Source: Roridomyces roridus (taxonomy: Eukaryota > Basidiomycota > Agaricomycetes > Agaricales > Mycenaceae). Taken from it: DNA of 64,000 nt. The stretch is from contig JARKIF010000018.1 in the NCBI GenBank assembly GCA_029378245.1, forward strand, positions 744,001-808,000, given 5' to 3'. Positions 45,893-58,226 of the stretch are shown here, piece after piece (position 1 is the first letter of the stretch; each line of letters begins with the position of its first letter). The translations under genes were made by a program, and so were the position numbers. A model generated the notes under the pieces. The model worked only from the letters and a program-made list of their open reading frames with translations. It did not search any database and was not told the origin of the DNA.

Positions 45893-48800
45893 TCAAGTGG
45901 AACCCCCGATGCCACTGGCTCCCAATTGTCTCCGTGCTTCTCTCTTGATTCCCCATTCCTTTGCCAGCATATCCTTCCACTCCTCCACCCCAATCATGGG
46001 ACTGTCTTGAGTATACCAAATCTCCAAAATCCTCTCGTCCCCGTCCACAGCCCTCATACCTTCCGGCACTCGCACACTCTTGGCCTGAGGCCCAACGAAT
46101 AGCTTGTCGCCCAGCGGCGGAATCTGCAACCACCGATGTTGAGGATCACAAATTGTGATTTTCATCTCGGCCTTGGGATCACGTAGCCGCGCTAGACATT
46201 CCCTGCAGAAATCGCGGTTTGAACAATACAGGCAGTGAAAAAATTCCCTGGCAAAGTCGGTCTTGTTAGTACAGCGTGACCCGTCGGCAGCGCGCCCATC
46301 GCAACTCCAACTCCACCACCTGATCGACTTCCACATCCACAGTCTCAAGCGGTTTTGGATGACGCCATACGCAACAGCCGCCATCTCAAGTTCATTTTTG
46401 TGGGATGAGACGTCGGCATCGTCCACCATACCCTGCGTTTTAGGTACAGCGGCTGCTGCGGCCCAGGGATCGATGTGCGACTGGGCTGCTTGAAAGCGTG
46501 AAAGCTGTTGCGATACATCAGGAACTGACGTATGAGCAATATCAATCGTCTCCATGGCAAGGCTCTTCACAGCGTCAAGTAGTTTGTCGTGCCGCGCTTC
46601 CACCCAACGCCGATATGGTGCTCTCGGATCCTCTGCTTCGTCGTCGATGGTAACATACTGTATAGCAAGTTCCTCTGCCTCGCTTGTGATATCTTCAAAA
46701 CGTAGGGCGTCAACTAGAAGGTCGGGTTGACCAAGGAACATCAGAGCGATAGCGGCGTTCTTATAATCCCGGTAATGTCCGAGTGTCTGGTACAGCATAG
46801 AGAAACCGACACGGTTGTTATCGGGTAAGTCGTCCGAGAGCACCTGCATCGAGTATCGGAAGCGTGGAAGCAGAACTGCCCTTGCCTTGTCTGCATCCCC
46901 GTTCCGCCTGTGAAGTATGCCTAGATACCCAACTGCATCGGAGCCGGGCGCCCAAGTATTGACACTGGCCTCGGTTGCCAGCTTTTCAAGCTCGTCAAAA
47001 TAGTGATCTCGATTCCCATGAAGCAGATCCCGGAAGAAGTGGCCCGCCAGCGCAGCTGAAGCTTCGTACTGAGCCTTGGATGCGTTGCGCCCACCAACAT
47101 TGGACAACTCGCTTCGACTGGCTCGCCATAACTGCAATGATGCCTCGCTCCTAGATTCCGATGTGCCGTTATTGTCAGGTGCCACTGCACCGTAGAAGTA
47201 GGCCGCTACAGCGCGGTCATGCAGCAGTATACCGCGGACTTCGCGTTCTACAAAGTGCTGATTGTTTCCTATTGGACGGGATGTGCCATCCGGTGTGATT
47301 GTCGCCGCGGCCATTGCCTGTGCAATACTCCGCATGAGATCGTGGTCCGAGCTTGCAACGGCGAAGAGTTTCGCCATAAACGTGTCGTGATTGGGTTCAG
47401 TGGCAAGTGTCTGGAGGATCCCGGTCACTCGGTGCATACCCCCCTCGTCAGCGAGAGTAGTTCTGAGTGTTTCTCTTGCTCCCTCGGCTTCAGGGATGCC
47501 TAGCCGCGCTTCGATATAGCCTAGTTGCGCCCTGTTTGCTTGTTCGGCGTCTCTGCTAGGAAGGGCCTTCTGGTAGTGATCCGCCGAGCTCTGTAGTTTG
47601 CCGACTTGGAAGGTGAACGCCCCTAACTTAAAATGCAAATCGATGATGTCTTGGGCTTCCGGTTTCGGCGATGCTCCCTCTCGTTCAGCCTCCTTCAGAG
47701 CGAGTCTCATCTGCTCTATCGCTTCCATCATTTCACCCTCAGAGGAATGCGCCAGGGCCAAACCACGGTAAGACAACCAACTCGGGTCCTTCTTTGAGAG
47801 AGCACGCTGCCACACCTCGATTTGTGACGACGCGACATCGATCTCGCCGGTTGCGCATGCTTCAGCCAGGCGTTCGTACCAGAGTGAATCCAGATCAGTC
47901 TCTGCCAGACCGAGGAAGGTTTGACACCAGGTACTGAGACGTTCCAAGTCGACGTCTTCATATTCGCTCACGCCCTGATTATTGATTTAGGTGTGGGCGC
48001 GAAATATGTAGCATAAACTCACTGTGTCAACAGCCACAAATTCTTTGAGCCAATTGATCGCATTGATGTCCCAGCTTCTGTCTTGCAGAAGCCCTTTTGT
48101 GACCGTTTTTGCAAGTTCCTTCAAGAATCCCTTCACTGGGGTGGATGCTCGCTGCACCTCGTGGCTCCATCGCCGGTCCATTCTGCGCGTCACGGCTGGG
48201 ACCACCAACCAATTCTGCAAATTTTTCATCTCCGACGCCACCCAACACGTCTTTGAGAAGTTGGCCTTGTGATGTTGGGGGGCATCACCGTCTCGGAACA
48301 AGAGGTACAAGTTCCACCCAATGTCCGCCTGCTCATCCGGCGTGAGCCTCCCTTTGCCATCAGCCTCAAGCTGCCGTAGCATATCGAGGTGATACGGCAA
48401 CCAGTGGAGCAGATACTCGCCGACGTTGCCCGTCTCTTCTTGGGGTGGATTATTCAAAAACTTGAGCGCCCGTTGGACAATGGTATGGTGTGCGTCAAAT
48501 TCGTCGACTCTGATAGCGCCCCGGCGTCCGCCGATGACCGGACCATTCGATGAATCCGAGCCGTCGAAATTAAACTTGAACTCGTCCCGAATGGACTTGT
48601 GGGCCAAATCCCATAGGAAATGCTCGCACAACTTCTGGCCGACATTGTTGATCTTGATCGTCATACTGATGGTTGGCTGGTCCGAGGACAAGGAAGACGA
48701 GCGGGTGGAAGATTCCTTTTGCAGATAGTCTTTGACACCATCCTGACTAAGGACAAAGCCTGAGTCTACTTTGAGCACTGCAGTGTATTTTTGCTTTATG

Positions 48801-50768
48801 ATATCCCGTAGAGACACGAAGGATTCTGTATCCGAAAAGAGGAACTGTATAAGTGTGTTATTCAAGCAGTGATTTGGGAAACAGACACAAAGACTGACCA
48901 TGACAGCTTCTAATTGATCCAATGTTAGAGACTCTGCGCTGAACAAAACCCATTTGAGAAGCTCGTTCAGTTCACCAATCTCCTCTGTTGTCAAAGACCG
49001 CTGAAGAGCTTTGATAGCTGTCTCGGTGCTGCTCATCGATTGTTTGAGGAGGTTATCGAGGTCGCGGATTGCCGAACGGGTGCTGAGCAGGCGCATCACG
49101 TTCTCGAGGCCAAACTGGAGCAGAGAGTAGCTTCCCTTGACGTTCTTTGGCAGCTTCTCGACAATTTTGTTGTATGCTTTTTCCTGGTCTGAGCCAGGTC
49201 GCCTATCCTGGAGCATTCCCCGTTTGAGGAGAGCATGCTTGACGACAAGGCGCATGTCGCCTTCATTATTTTTCTCCACCCGAACACGAAGCGCACTGTC
49301 GATCGGCACTTTTGAGCTCACAAATTTGTCGTCCGTGCCGCTGAGGAGCACACGCACACGCCCCGCGCGGTCTCCGGCGAGTTTTGGGCTGAAAGCGAAC
49401 TCGAGGAGCAGCTCAGCCTGGTCGTTAGGCAAATATTCGAGGCCGTTGAAGACGAGGTAGTAAATGGCACTCGAGCCGGGCGCGCCAATCTTGAGCTCTC
49501 CCCATAAGGTCTCGAGATTTTGCTCCGAGCTGCGAAATATGGCGGATGCATCCTTGGCATCGCACGCCTTGCCGAGGGCATTGTGCACGGTGGCATCCAC
49601 GCGCGCGATTTGGAATGCCATATATTTGAGAGCGTGAGCGACATCGTTCCTGTTGTCCGATTTTTGGGTGTTGGCTGAGAAAAAGTAGTGCGCAACATAT
49701 ATGCGGTCGTTTCCTTTGTGGTCTTCGAGGCGTCGAGTGATGAGTGCAGTCGCGAACGTCTTTCCGGATGACGAAGGGCCCGACGCAAGGAGGATGTGAG
49801 ATGCTGAGGGGGATGCATCCTTCTCCTTCGTGGCGGCAGTCCACGCCAGATAGGTTTTGTCTGTCCAGATCCATGCTCCGGTGTGGTCAACGCAGCCGTT
49901 GACGATGTTGGTCAACGTTTGCGTCGTCTTGGCGTCAAGCTTGACGCTCTCCGGCACCCCAAGTGCATCACGAATCTTGCTGAGGGTCTTGGTACGGTCT
50001 GCGTCATCCTTCAACGCCTGAACACCCTTCTGCGTACCCTGAACGGTCACAAGGGTGAGAGTTCCCTCGACACCATGTAGATCCTGTAACAACCTCTTGA
50101 AATGGGCCATCTCGTCGGACAAGCCCGAGTCATCTTTCAAGATGGACTTGATTTGATGAACAAGACGCGCTCTCCGCCCGCCCTGGCGGTACTTGACAAC
50201 ATAAGCGCAAAGCTTCACAAAGCTCGTCAAAACGGGGTGAATGTGTTTGGCGAGGGCGGGGTAGATCTTCTCCATGGACCCATATATGTGGAACTGGGTG
50301 AGAGCAGACGAAATCTCGCTGAAGACCTGATCAACGGCATCGTTGTAGCCCTTGATAGCCTGGGGGATGTCGAATACGAAGGCCAGAGCGGAGCTGACGT
50401 TTACCGCTACAGCAGGAATGGGTGTCTAAACGCGTCAGCGAGAATGCCCGGTAGAGACTGTAAACACGTACGAGCGATGATACTTGAGAAACAGCGTCAA
50501 CAAGCGTCTTGAGATGCTTGAGACATTCGAGCCCGACGCTCTTCGCCTTGTCCCATTTATCCTCTGGTCCCGCGTCTGGGCCATAAGACGCCTTCTCGAT
50601 CGTCTTCTGAACGTCCTCGAAGCTCCTGATATCGCCCCTCGTCAACGACTGGCCGCATATCTTCTCAAACTCCTTTTCCGCCTCTTGCCACATCTCCGCA
50701 AGCGCCCCTGCTACAACGGGCGTCTTCTGGCTGGCCACGAATAGCTCCGATGTCTTCAATTCCTCCAT
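45893..50768 (-). CDS. STAND/NLR-type protein: Goodbye-like, NACHT-like P-loop, TPR repeats, zinc finger
   Basis: At least four exons on the minus strand, start ATG 50768, stop 45893, about 1,570 residues. The N-terminal helical region (about 1-200; FEDVQKTIEKA, YVVKYRQGG) resembles the fungal Goodbye domain. A NACHT-type NTPase follows, with Walker A LLASGPSSSGKT (about residue 315) and a Walker B-like YYLVFNGLEYL in which the usual first acidic residue is Asn. Introns lie near 48849-48899 and 47974-48022. The C-terminal half has TPR-like repeats (WLSYRGLALAHSSEGEMMEA, LHFKLGAFTFQVGKLQSSA). It ends with a ZZ-like zinc finger: SWSCDGRA, SRCTN, FHCLYCSNRDFCRECL and CDPQHRW. Fungal STAND proteins are thought to act in non-self recognition and programmed cell death; that role is inferred here. 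The frame is intact. Confidence 0.85.
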
Positions 50769-51240
50769 GGTGGGTAGCTCTGAAAACACAGTTGAACTTG
50801 ACGCAAAACGGAGGGGAGAGGGAGTAACTTGGGTCGCAGACGGTCTTCAAGGAAGAATGTGGGTGTCAACGCTCGAAATAAGTCAACTTCTGAGCGCATT
50901 GAGCCCTATTGAGTCCATCTTCACGCTGTACGGCCGACCGCGATTCCGGACACACGGAAAACTGAATCCTCCCGGAAATTTGCTCCGAGTTCTTTGCGCC
51001 CATGCATGTCGAAGAACGACAATGCCAGCCAATTCGTCATGACCAGTTTCGCTGACCGAGATCCTTGACGACTATTCTGGGAGTTGACAGCAAGGATGGC
51101 AGAGAATCAACGGAGTCTTTGTTACAGAGAATCAGCAGAGAGAATAGACTGGTTCGGATTGACACCGGATCTTCCGGGACGGACCCGGTTTACGTAAGCC
51201 GCCAGAGGTCCAAACTGAGTACTGAATACAAGTATCCTAC
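50769..51240. other. Intergenic, promoter side of the STAND gene
   Basis: Upstream region of the STAND gene and 3' flank of the F-box gene. No coding signal. Confidence 0.4.
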
Positions 51241-52707
51241 TTAACAGACTAGCATGTACTTATTCGCTTCCAGTGACTCGTAGAAGAGGCGCCTCTTGGT
51301 CACTGCCAACTCGGATAATCTCGCATGCACTATGGCATCCAAACCACATTTGCTGTCGGGGAACGCATGAATGTGGACGTTGAATGCTGTGGAAGAGTCT
51401 AGGGCGGCCAATCTTGTCAGCCTAGACGTGACAAAGTCCACGAGAAGCCTCTGCGTGAACATAAACCTTGTCACACAGACAAAACGAGACAGCCGCGGAA
51501 TATATCCAAGGCGATCCCCGACCGCCGTTGCCGCCATGGCGCGAACAAAACTGTCCGTTATGAGCGGCGGGTGTTTCACCGACGGTGGCCCGTCACCCAC
51601 TTCAAGGTGTTCGACTGCTGTAAGCACAGATAAAATCTCCAAGAGATCTTGCTCTGCTATGCGAACCTCGACTATTCTCAACGTTGTCAGGCAGCGACCA
51701 AGAGCGGAACGCCGACACAACGCAAGAAACTGGGCCTGTAAGGTGGTTGGCCAGTCCAAAGCAATGCGAGGGTAGCCGTTGCAGCCCAGACTCATCCGTT
51801 GGAGTGCCGACACGGTGAGGCTGGTGAAAATTTGGGTCAAGGCCGAGGAAGCATGGTCTGCACGGCACAGCTGCGTTGTTCTGCATACAAGGCCGGAGAT
51901 GGCGGCAGAGATGGGCAGCAGATGAAATGGGGGAATATGATCTAATTTGAGAATCCGGTGGTCGAGGTCGAGCCCCATGTCTACGTTCGCTCCGGGCGGT
52001 AGGTGAGGCAGCAAGGATAGCGCATCCCGAAATTCCTGCGGAAACATGGCGATACAGCCGAAAGACTTCAACTGTTGTTGGTCCAAGATTTGACGCACGG
52101 AATCCGAGTTGACCAGCGGTGCAGCCAGGCGCAGACGCTCCAAGCGCGGAGCGTCCGCAAAGAAATTGATTGGAGTATCTGGCTGCGATCCAAAGCGCGT
52201 CTCTACGTCCAACACGAGCTTTTTGAGATGCGGTAGCTTGCCCCGAAGAATCGAGGTATCGAACCCTTTGAGGCAGCATCTCGCAATGCACAGCGTCTCC
52301 CACCGAGGTGAATGCTCCGCCAGTAAATGGAGGATACGAGGATGAGGGGATTGAAAATCATACTTGCACTGGAGCGAGATCGAAAGCGGAGCAGAGCCGC
52401 TACGGTCCAAACGATCCGCCAGTAGCCGAATGGACTTTTCCAAGGCTGCCTCAGTCACTCCGTGGATCTCTATGTTCGACCACAACAAAGGAGTTTTGAG
52501 CGCTATGTCATGCCATCGAGAGCACACCCTGGACAACAGAAGTAGAGGAGCGTTCGCAATGCGCTCGAGTTCCTGCTGTACTTCCGGAGTTGGACGCCCA
52601 GCAAGCGACCAGAATTTCGGGATGCTTGCAGTGGCGGTTAGATCGAGGATGTCAGATATAATTTCAGCAGGAAGGAAGTGGATATCCCTGGTTGGTGGGG
52701 GGTTCAT
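51241..52707 (-). CDS. F-box domain protein (agaricomycete type, LRR-like body)
   Basis: Single long frame of 488 codons, start ATG at 52707 (MNPPPTRDIHFLPAEIISDI). An N-terminal F-box-like motif (FLPAEIISDILDL, then LLLLSRVCSRWHDIALKTPLLW) is followed by repeated leucine-rich segments (LPHLKKLVLDVETRF, APRLERLRLAAPLV, LTTLRIVEVRIAEQDLLE). This is the standard design of mushroom F-box proteins that present unknown substrates to SCF ubiquitin ligases. No introns are needed, and no lesion was seen. It differs in sequence from the tandem F-box pair at 26-28 kb. Confidence 0.85.
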   Translation of the reverse strand: MNPPPTRDIHFLPAEIISDILDLTATASIPKFWSLAGRPTPEVQQELERIANAPLLLLSRVCSRWHDIALKTPLLWSNIEIHGVTEAALEKSIRLLADRLDRSGSAPLSISLQCKYDFQSPHPRILHLLAEHSPRWETLCIARCCLKGFDTSILRGKLPHLKKLVLDVETRFGSQPDTPINFFADAPRLERLRLAAPLVNSDSVRQILDQQQLKSFGCIAMFPQEFRDALSLLPHLPPGANVDMGLDLDHRILKLDHIPPFHLLPISAAISGLVCRTTQLCRADHASSALTQIFTSLTVSALQRMSLGCNGYPRIALDWPTTLQAQFLALCRRSALGRCLTTLRIVEVRIAEQDLLEILSVLTAVEHLEVGDGPPSVKHPPLITDSFVRAMAATAVGDRLGYIPRLSRFVCVTRFMFTQRLLVDFVTSRLTRLAALDSSTAFNVHIHAFPDSKCGLDAIVHARLSELAVTKRRLFYESLEANKYMLVC

Positions 52708-53289
52708 CAAAGGGTTGCTAAAAAGGAGGTGGCTGAAAGGAGTAATATACTTGAACGCCTAGCTGAGCGCGAGGGATTACCATTACTCCTCTCCGACCTC
52801 CGAGTCGTCCATGTTGCAAAGATTCTATCCCAACAGTTCGACTTTGAGAAGACCTTGAATGAAACGCCGCCGCAAGGGCAGGGAAGCGCTTGTGGAGGCG
52901 CGTTGCAAGTAACTGTAAGTCGTGTCCTGCCGACATTTGATGGGTGGTTGATGCGAAATGAGGCCGACGTCGGCTTCGACAAGGCAAGGCAAGTTTCCCG
53001 TGGTTCAGCTTCAAATCGGCACGAGTAGAGAATAAAGCATAATTATATACATGATACAATCCGTACGTAGTCCTAGGCGATATTCATAAATATCTGCATC
53101 TACCAGACGAACGGGGGGTGTTTTGTGGTGGGCGAGTAAAGTGCGTATGTGTGATGGGTAAAAAGGAAATTGTGATTAGGGTATGCAGAGGAAGGAAACT
53201 GGGAGTGGATGAATTAGATGAGGAAATGGGCAGCGCGAGGGGGCGGAAGCATGAGAACAGCAGAAGAAATCGGAAAGAATGGATCAGGT
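52708..53289. other. Intergenic between the F-box and kinase genes
   Basis: Upstream region of the F-box gene and 3' flank of the KIN4-like gene. A purine-rich stretch lies at 53150-53280. No gene recognised. Confidence 0.4.
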
Positions 53290-56200
53290 CTATCGCTGTA
53301 AATCAGCGCGTCTGAAGAATCCAGTCAGCAATCTCGCACGTGAGAAGAAAACAGAAAACGCACTTTCGCAGTGTATCATAGAGGAACTTGTAGCTCCGCA
53401 GATTACCCTTCAGCCGCCGTATATCAAGACTGTACGTGTCATTGAGACGATCCAGCCGCGTCAGCTCGACAGAGAACCGGACTTCGTCGCCCGCATCCTC
53501 AGTCGGATCGCCATATACGGTGTCCGCTTGAGCGATAGGCTCAGCAGACAGAATACCGCTGCTGTTGAGCGATTCGTCCGCGTCGAACGAGGTGGACCCA
53601 GGGCCATAAGCCGACACTTGAGACGATTGTCGACGCATAAGCAGCCCGCGGAGCATCCCTCCACCGCCACTGAACGTCGACTGAGATGGCATGGGAAGTC
53701 CACGCTTGTCCACCTACGACTTGATCAGAAACTTATCAAAAAGAGAGTAGCAGCAAAACGCACCCCATTCGACCCCGCACTGCCAACCATCGTGAAAGCA
53801 GCAACACCCTGAGGGCCCGTGCTCCCACTGATCGTCCCCTTCCCAGCCCGCCGCTGCTTGGCACGTATGCACCGGTACTTGTACTCGCTCTCGATCTGAA
53901 CCTCCATTCCCATCGACACGAGTACCTCCTTGACATGCCGCATCACCTCGGGCGGCTGCCCAGTCGTAATCGTGCTTTGGTCGACGGCACCATGGTGAAC
54001 CCGCAACGCGCCTCCAGCAGTGGGCGCCGGCGCAACCTCCCGCTGAATCTTGCTGGTGGTGCTCCCAACATTGATCGAGCGCCGGAACCGCGAAGCAAAG
54101 CTGCCCGATGCGCTCGGCGTCGTGGCAGTAGGGGTCGTAGTCGTCTGAGACGGTGAAGTCGCTTCCGGCTTGCGTCCACCAGCAAGTGTCTTGGTGACAA
54201 TCGTGGGTAGATTGGCGGTAGCTGCCGGGCTCGAAGCACTGGTCGGCGTGGTAACGTAGACCTGCACGGGGCTGGCAGCCTCGTTGTCGTCCACAGTCGA
54301 CGAGTTGGATTCTGCGGGAGAGGGAACGGAGGTAGTGGCACCTCCAACGGTGAGACTGTCGCGGCCCTTGCGGATCCAATCCATGACTTTGGCCGCCTTG
54401 CTCGTGCTGGCCTTCATAGTACCCCGGCGGGTCTCGAAACTCTTGTCGGCATTGCCCGAGTGTGGTGCAGCAGGAACGTTGGGCGGCATAAGCTCCGTGG
54501 TAGGCGAAGAGGTCGTGGCGGTTGAAGGCTCCTTGCGACGAGTGTTCATGTTGTTTCGAATGGAGTTGATGGGGTTGACCATGACCGTCAGTCCAGTGAA
54601 AGTGTTCCGGCGACTCTTCTTGCCATCCTTGTCCTTGTCGCCCTCCTTTTCTACCTCCTCAGCCTTCTCCGCATCTGCTTCTGGCGCAGCCTGGGCCTCC
54701 TTCTCCTTCTCCGAGAACACATCCATAGCCGTCGGACGCTCTGCTCCATTGACCATCTCGGCGGGATTGGTTGCACTGTTCGTTGGCGAATGCACCTTTT
54801 TCCACGTCGTCGGAGGGCTCGTATGACTCGGGTTCGGCGGTAAGGGCTTGACAGCACTGGCCTGACCAGTAGACGACGTGCTCCCCCGACGCCTCTTCTC
54901 CCGCCGTTCCGTAATGCTCGCCACACTCGGACTTGGACTCGTGGTGGTGGCCGCCATTGGAACGTCTTCGGAGCCGTTTGTTGGCGCTGGAGAAGGGATT
55001 GGCACCGACCCACTGGGGCTCCTCGTCGGCGTCGCGCGATCCCGTGTGGGGCTCGTGCTGGTTTTGGCATTCGAACGAGGCGTCTGCTCCCGACCACCAC
55101 TCCCAGTTCTCGCCCTCTGTCCCCTCCGCTCGTCGTACTCGATCTGAACCGTATGTCTGAACTTGTCCTCCTTCTCCTTGCCCTTCCTTGGAGTCTGGGT
55201 CTCCACCTCCTTCGCCTTCCTCGGACTCTCTCCAACAGTAACCTCCCCATCCTGGGCCCTCGGCCGCGGCTCCCCTCTCGCCTCGCCCTCTTCCAACGGC
55301 TCTGCAGCTCTCCTTGGCGGCGGCGCAGTCCCAGGAGGCGGCCCAAACGGATCATCATCCTCCGCACCAACACCACTCGCCCCAGCAGTCGACGAATTGT
55401 ACAAAAATTCAGGCTGCTCGCTGCGGCTTCGACTGGGTGCCGGAACCTGCATAGACGAATGATGGGCTTGCGTCTGCGCACGGGCAACGGGTTGTCCAGC
55501 ACCAGCGCGCATCTGGCGTTGATACGCAAGTCGCTTCATCTGGTGCTGCTCCATCGCCGTCCGTTCCAAATCCTCCACCGTACGCCCAAAGGCCTCCGAC
55601 ATACCCTGCTCAACAACATCAGGGTCGGGAGTGACGTGATATGCAGCAAGCCACGGGTGCTTCATAATCGCCGGAAGGCTCGCGCGCTTTCGTGGGTCGG
55701 GGACGAGCATCATCTTGAGCAAATCGCGTGCCTCTTCGGATATATACTCGGGGAATGAGAGCGGGGTATTGACAATGTATTTGTAGAGGAGGTTGATGTT
55801 GTCCCCGTCAGGGTTGGCTGGGTCGTCGTCGAAAGGAAGGTAACCTGCGAGCATGGCGTAGAGGATGACTCCGCAAGACCAAATATCCACCGCGCTCCCG
55901 ACGTAGAGACCCTCGGAGATGACGAGCTCAGGGGCCGCGTAACACGGGGACCCACAGCTGGTCTGCATAAGGTCGTCTGCGCGGTGCTCGAATCGGTTGG
56001 CGAACCCGAAATCCGTGATGATGACATTTCGGTGTCGGTCGAGAAGCAGATTCTCGAGCTTGAGATCACGATGGACGATCTTTTTTTGGTGGATGTACCA
56101 TACACCAGAGATGAGCTGGGAGAAGAGCTTGGAGGCGTCGCGTTCTCGCAGGTAGCGGTGGGCAAGAATGTGGTCGAAGAGCTCGCCGCCCGAGGCGTAT

Positions 56201-56996
56201 TCAATGATGATACCGATGTATTTGTCGGTTTCGATCACGTCGTAGAGTCGGACGATGTTGGGGTGCTTGAGAGTCTGCGAAAGTGTCAGAATATGGCCCC
56301 TCGAAAAGTCGTCTGATGACAATCGAGGCGCGGAACACGACGAGCTCACAAACACGCGCCCAAGTGTCCTTCGCGTTTACGAAAGCCTCGCAAACGCCGC
56401 CCAGCAACGCATATAAACGGGGCGACGCCGCAGAGTAAAGTAGTCAAGTAGTCTGCGACGCGAGAGAAGCCAATAGCTCATCCGCCCGCGACCGTTAGCC
56501 TTTTTGACTCGTTGGCCTGAGAAATGAACTCGAGAGTCGCGGCTTTGCCCACCGACAGACGCAAAAGACAACGGATGGAAAAGATGCGACTCACCCTCAA
56601 TACCTCAATCTCCCGCTCCACCTTGGACATCCTCACTGCACTGTTTTCAACGTTCCCCTTCCGAATGAGCTTGACGGCGACCTCCTCGCCCCATTGGCTG
56701 TGAAGGCCTAGTTTGACTTTTCCAAACTCGCCCTCTCCGAGCGTTTGTAGCAGTAGATACGGGCCAAACTTGGGGATTGTTCGACGAGGGTGGGCTGCGG
56801 CGAATGCGATGGCGGCGGGATGAGAGTACATGTCGGTGTAGGCTGGTTGCTGCGGTTGCTGTTCGGAATCTTGACCGGAGGATACGATCTGATGAGAGGC
56901 GCGCTGCTGGGGCGGCTGACGACGAGAAGAGGGCGGTGACGGCGTGACAGCCACCGACATGGGACGCGCCGGCGAGGGGACTTGTAGCTGGCTCAT
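53290..56996 (-). CDS. CAMKL/KIN4-like Ser/Thr protein kinase with C-terminal KA1-like domain
   Basis: Start ATG at 56996 ([14 protein letters not shown]). The kinase domain has [28 protein letters not shown], then after an intron of about 310 bp (near 56280-56595) [33 protein letters not shown], the catalytic loop [23 protein letters not shown] and [12 protein letters not shown]. These match KIN4-type kinases, which in yeast act in the spindle position checkpoint. A disordered middle of about 500 residues rich in Ser/Thr/Pro follows. The C-terminus has [17 protein letters not shown] and, in a separate exon, [20 protein letters not shown] with SYKFLYDTL, a KA1-type membrane-binding domain. 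The last exon is uncertain: reading through gives a stop at 53303, splicing near 53345 gives one at 53290. Confidence 0.88.
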
Positions 56997-58226
56997 CGCC
57001 CAGAGTGAGCGCAAAGAGAGAGAAGGTATTTCCTTTTCTGTCACCGAACTGGCAACCCACGTTTCACGCTCTCCCCTTAATTACGTTGCCATTCTCCCTT
57101 GAACTCGTCTGCCTTTTTGTTTTCACGCGTCAGGTCTCAATGCAACAAGGCTTGACCCAAATTCCTCTGGCCTCAGGCCTCAGGACGCGCGGCTTTTCAA
57201 TTGAATCGCTTGAATCACCACCACGTTGCGGTAACTAGGTTCTCACTGGCAAGGTCTATACTTGTTCTAGGAGGCCATAAAATCTCGGACAACCTTGTCT
57301 CCCAGTTGGCTCCGTTTGCAAATATTCTACGACTTGTCACAGGCGCCTCTCTCTCCACAGCTTGGCGATCGTTGGTGTTGCTGTTGGAGCTTTCTACTCA
57401 ATTGGGCGACCCTCCGACTACAGTCCATCGGCGGTCCTTCCAATAACGTTCCAGACCAACCATCTGGCTGCTCAATAAACGAGTTCCGATGACCCAGTTC
57501 CACCAAAAAGCACCGTTATCTCATCTTATCTATTTCCTGTTAGGGCAAAGCTGCTGATTCAAATCTGCCATTGCGGTCGCCGCTGGTCGCCGTTTGCAAA
57601 TCTGCCATCAACCACCCACTTTTTTTTCTCTCCGTGCTGGCTGTCCGCTCTCGTCCGTCCTGATCGTTTAGTGTCTCGTGCGCTGGCGTGGGCGTTAACA
57701 TGGGCAGCAAGCACACGGTGCCTTCATGTCGACAAAAAAAGATGGACAGGACAGATGGCTATGACTCGACGTTCCTCCGCCGTTCACATTTTGGGAATGC
57801 ATGGCTGTGAAGAATCTACAACAGGAAGATAGCATGACGAAATTCAGCCAGTCCGGACTGCTTTGGACTTGTCACAGGGTATATCAGAAGAGGTAAAGCA
57901 GGCAGTCGTGAGTGGATACTCACAAATAGCACTTGCTCTTCCTCCATCTTTGATTCTCAGGCACACATCAACGGAGAAACCCTCGGAAACGACGATCTCT
58001 AGGCTGCAAACTGGAGATCCTAGAGGATTCTAATTTCTCTGGCTAACGACTGCGAATCCCCGAACGAACTCGGCGCCTCAATATTCATTAACAGGCCGTG
58101 GACAGACATCATCCCATCTCGTCTGTCAATAAGGAACAAGTACATCGTTACGTTGACAGATGATGATGTCCCTGCGCACAGGGTATATACGGCGGGCTTC
58201 CCTTACAGGCTCCCCTCCCTCCTGCG
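56997..58226. other. Long intergenic region between divergent genes
   Basis: 1.2 kb separating the KIN4-like kinase and the phosphate transporter, which are transcribed away from each other, so it should contain both promoters. A repeated CAAATCTGCCAT lies near 57559 and 57596, and a T-run near 57621. No coding signal. Confidence 0.45.
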
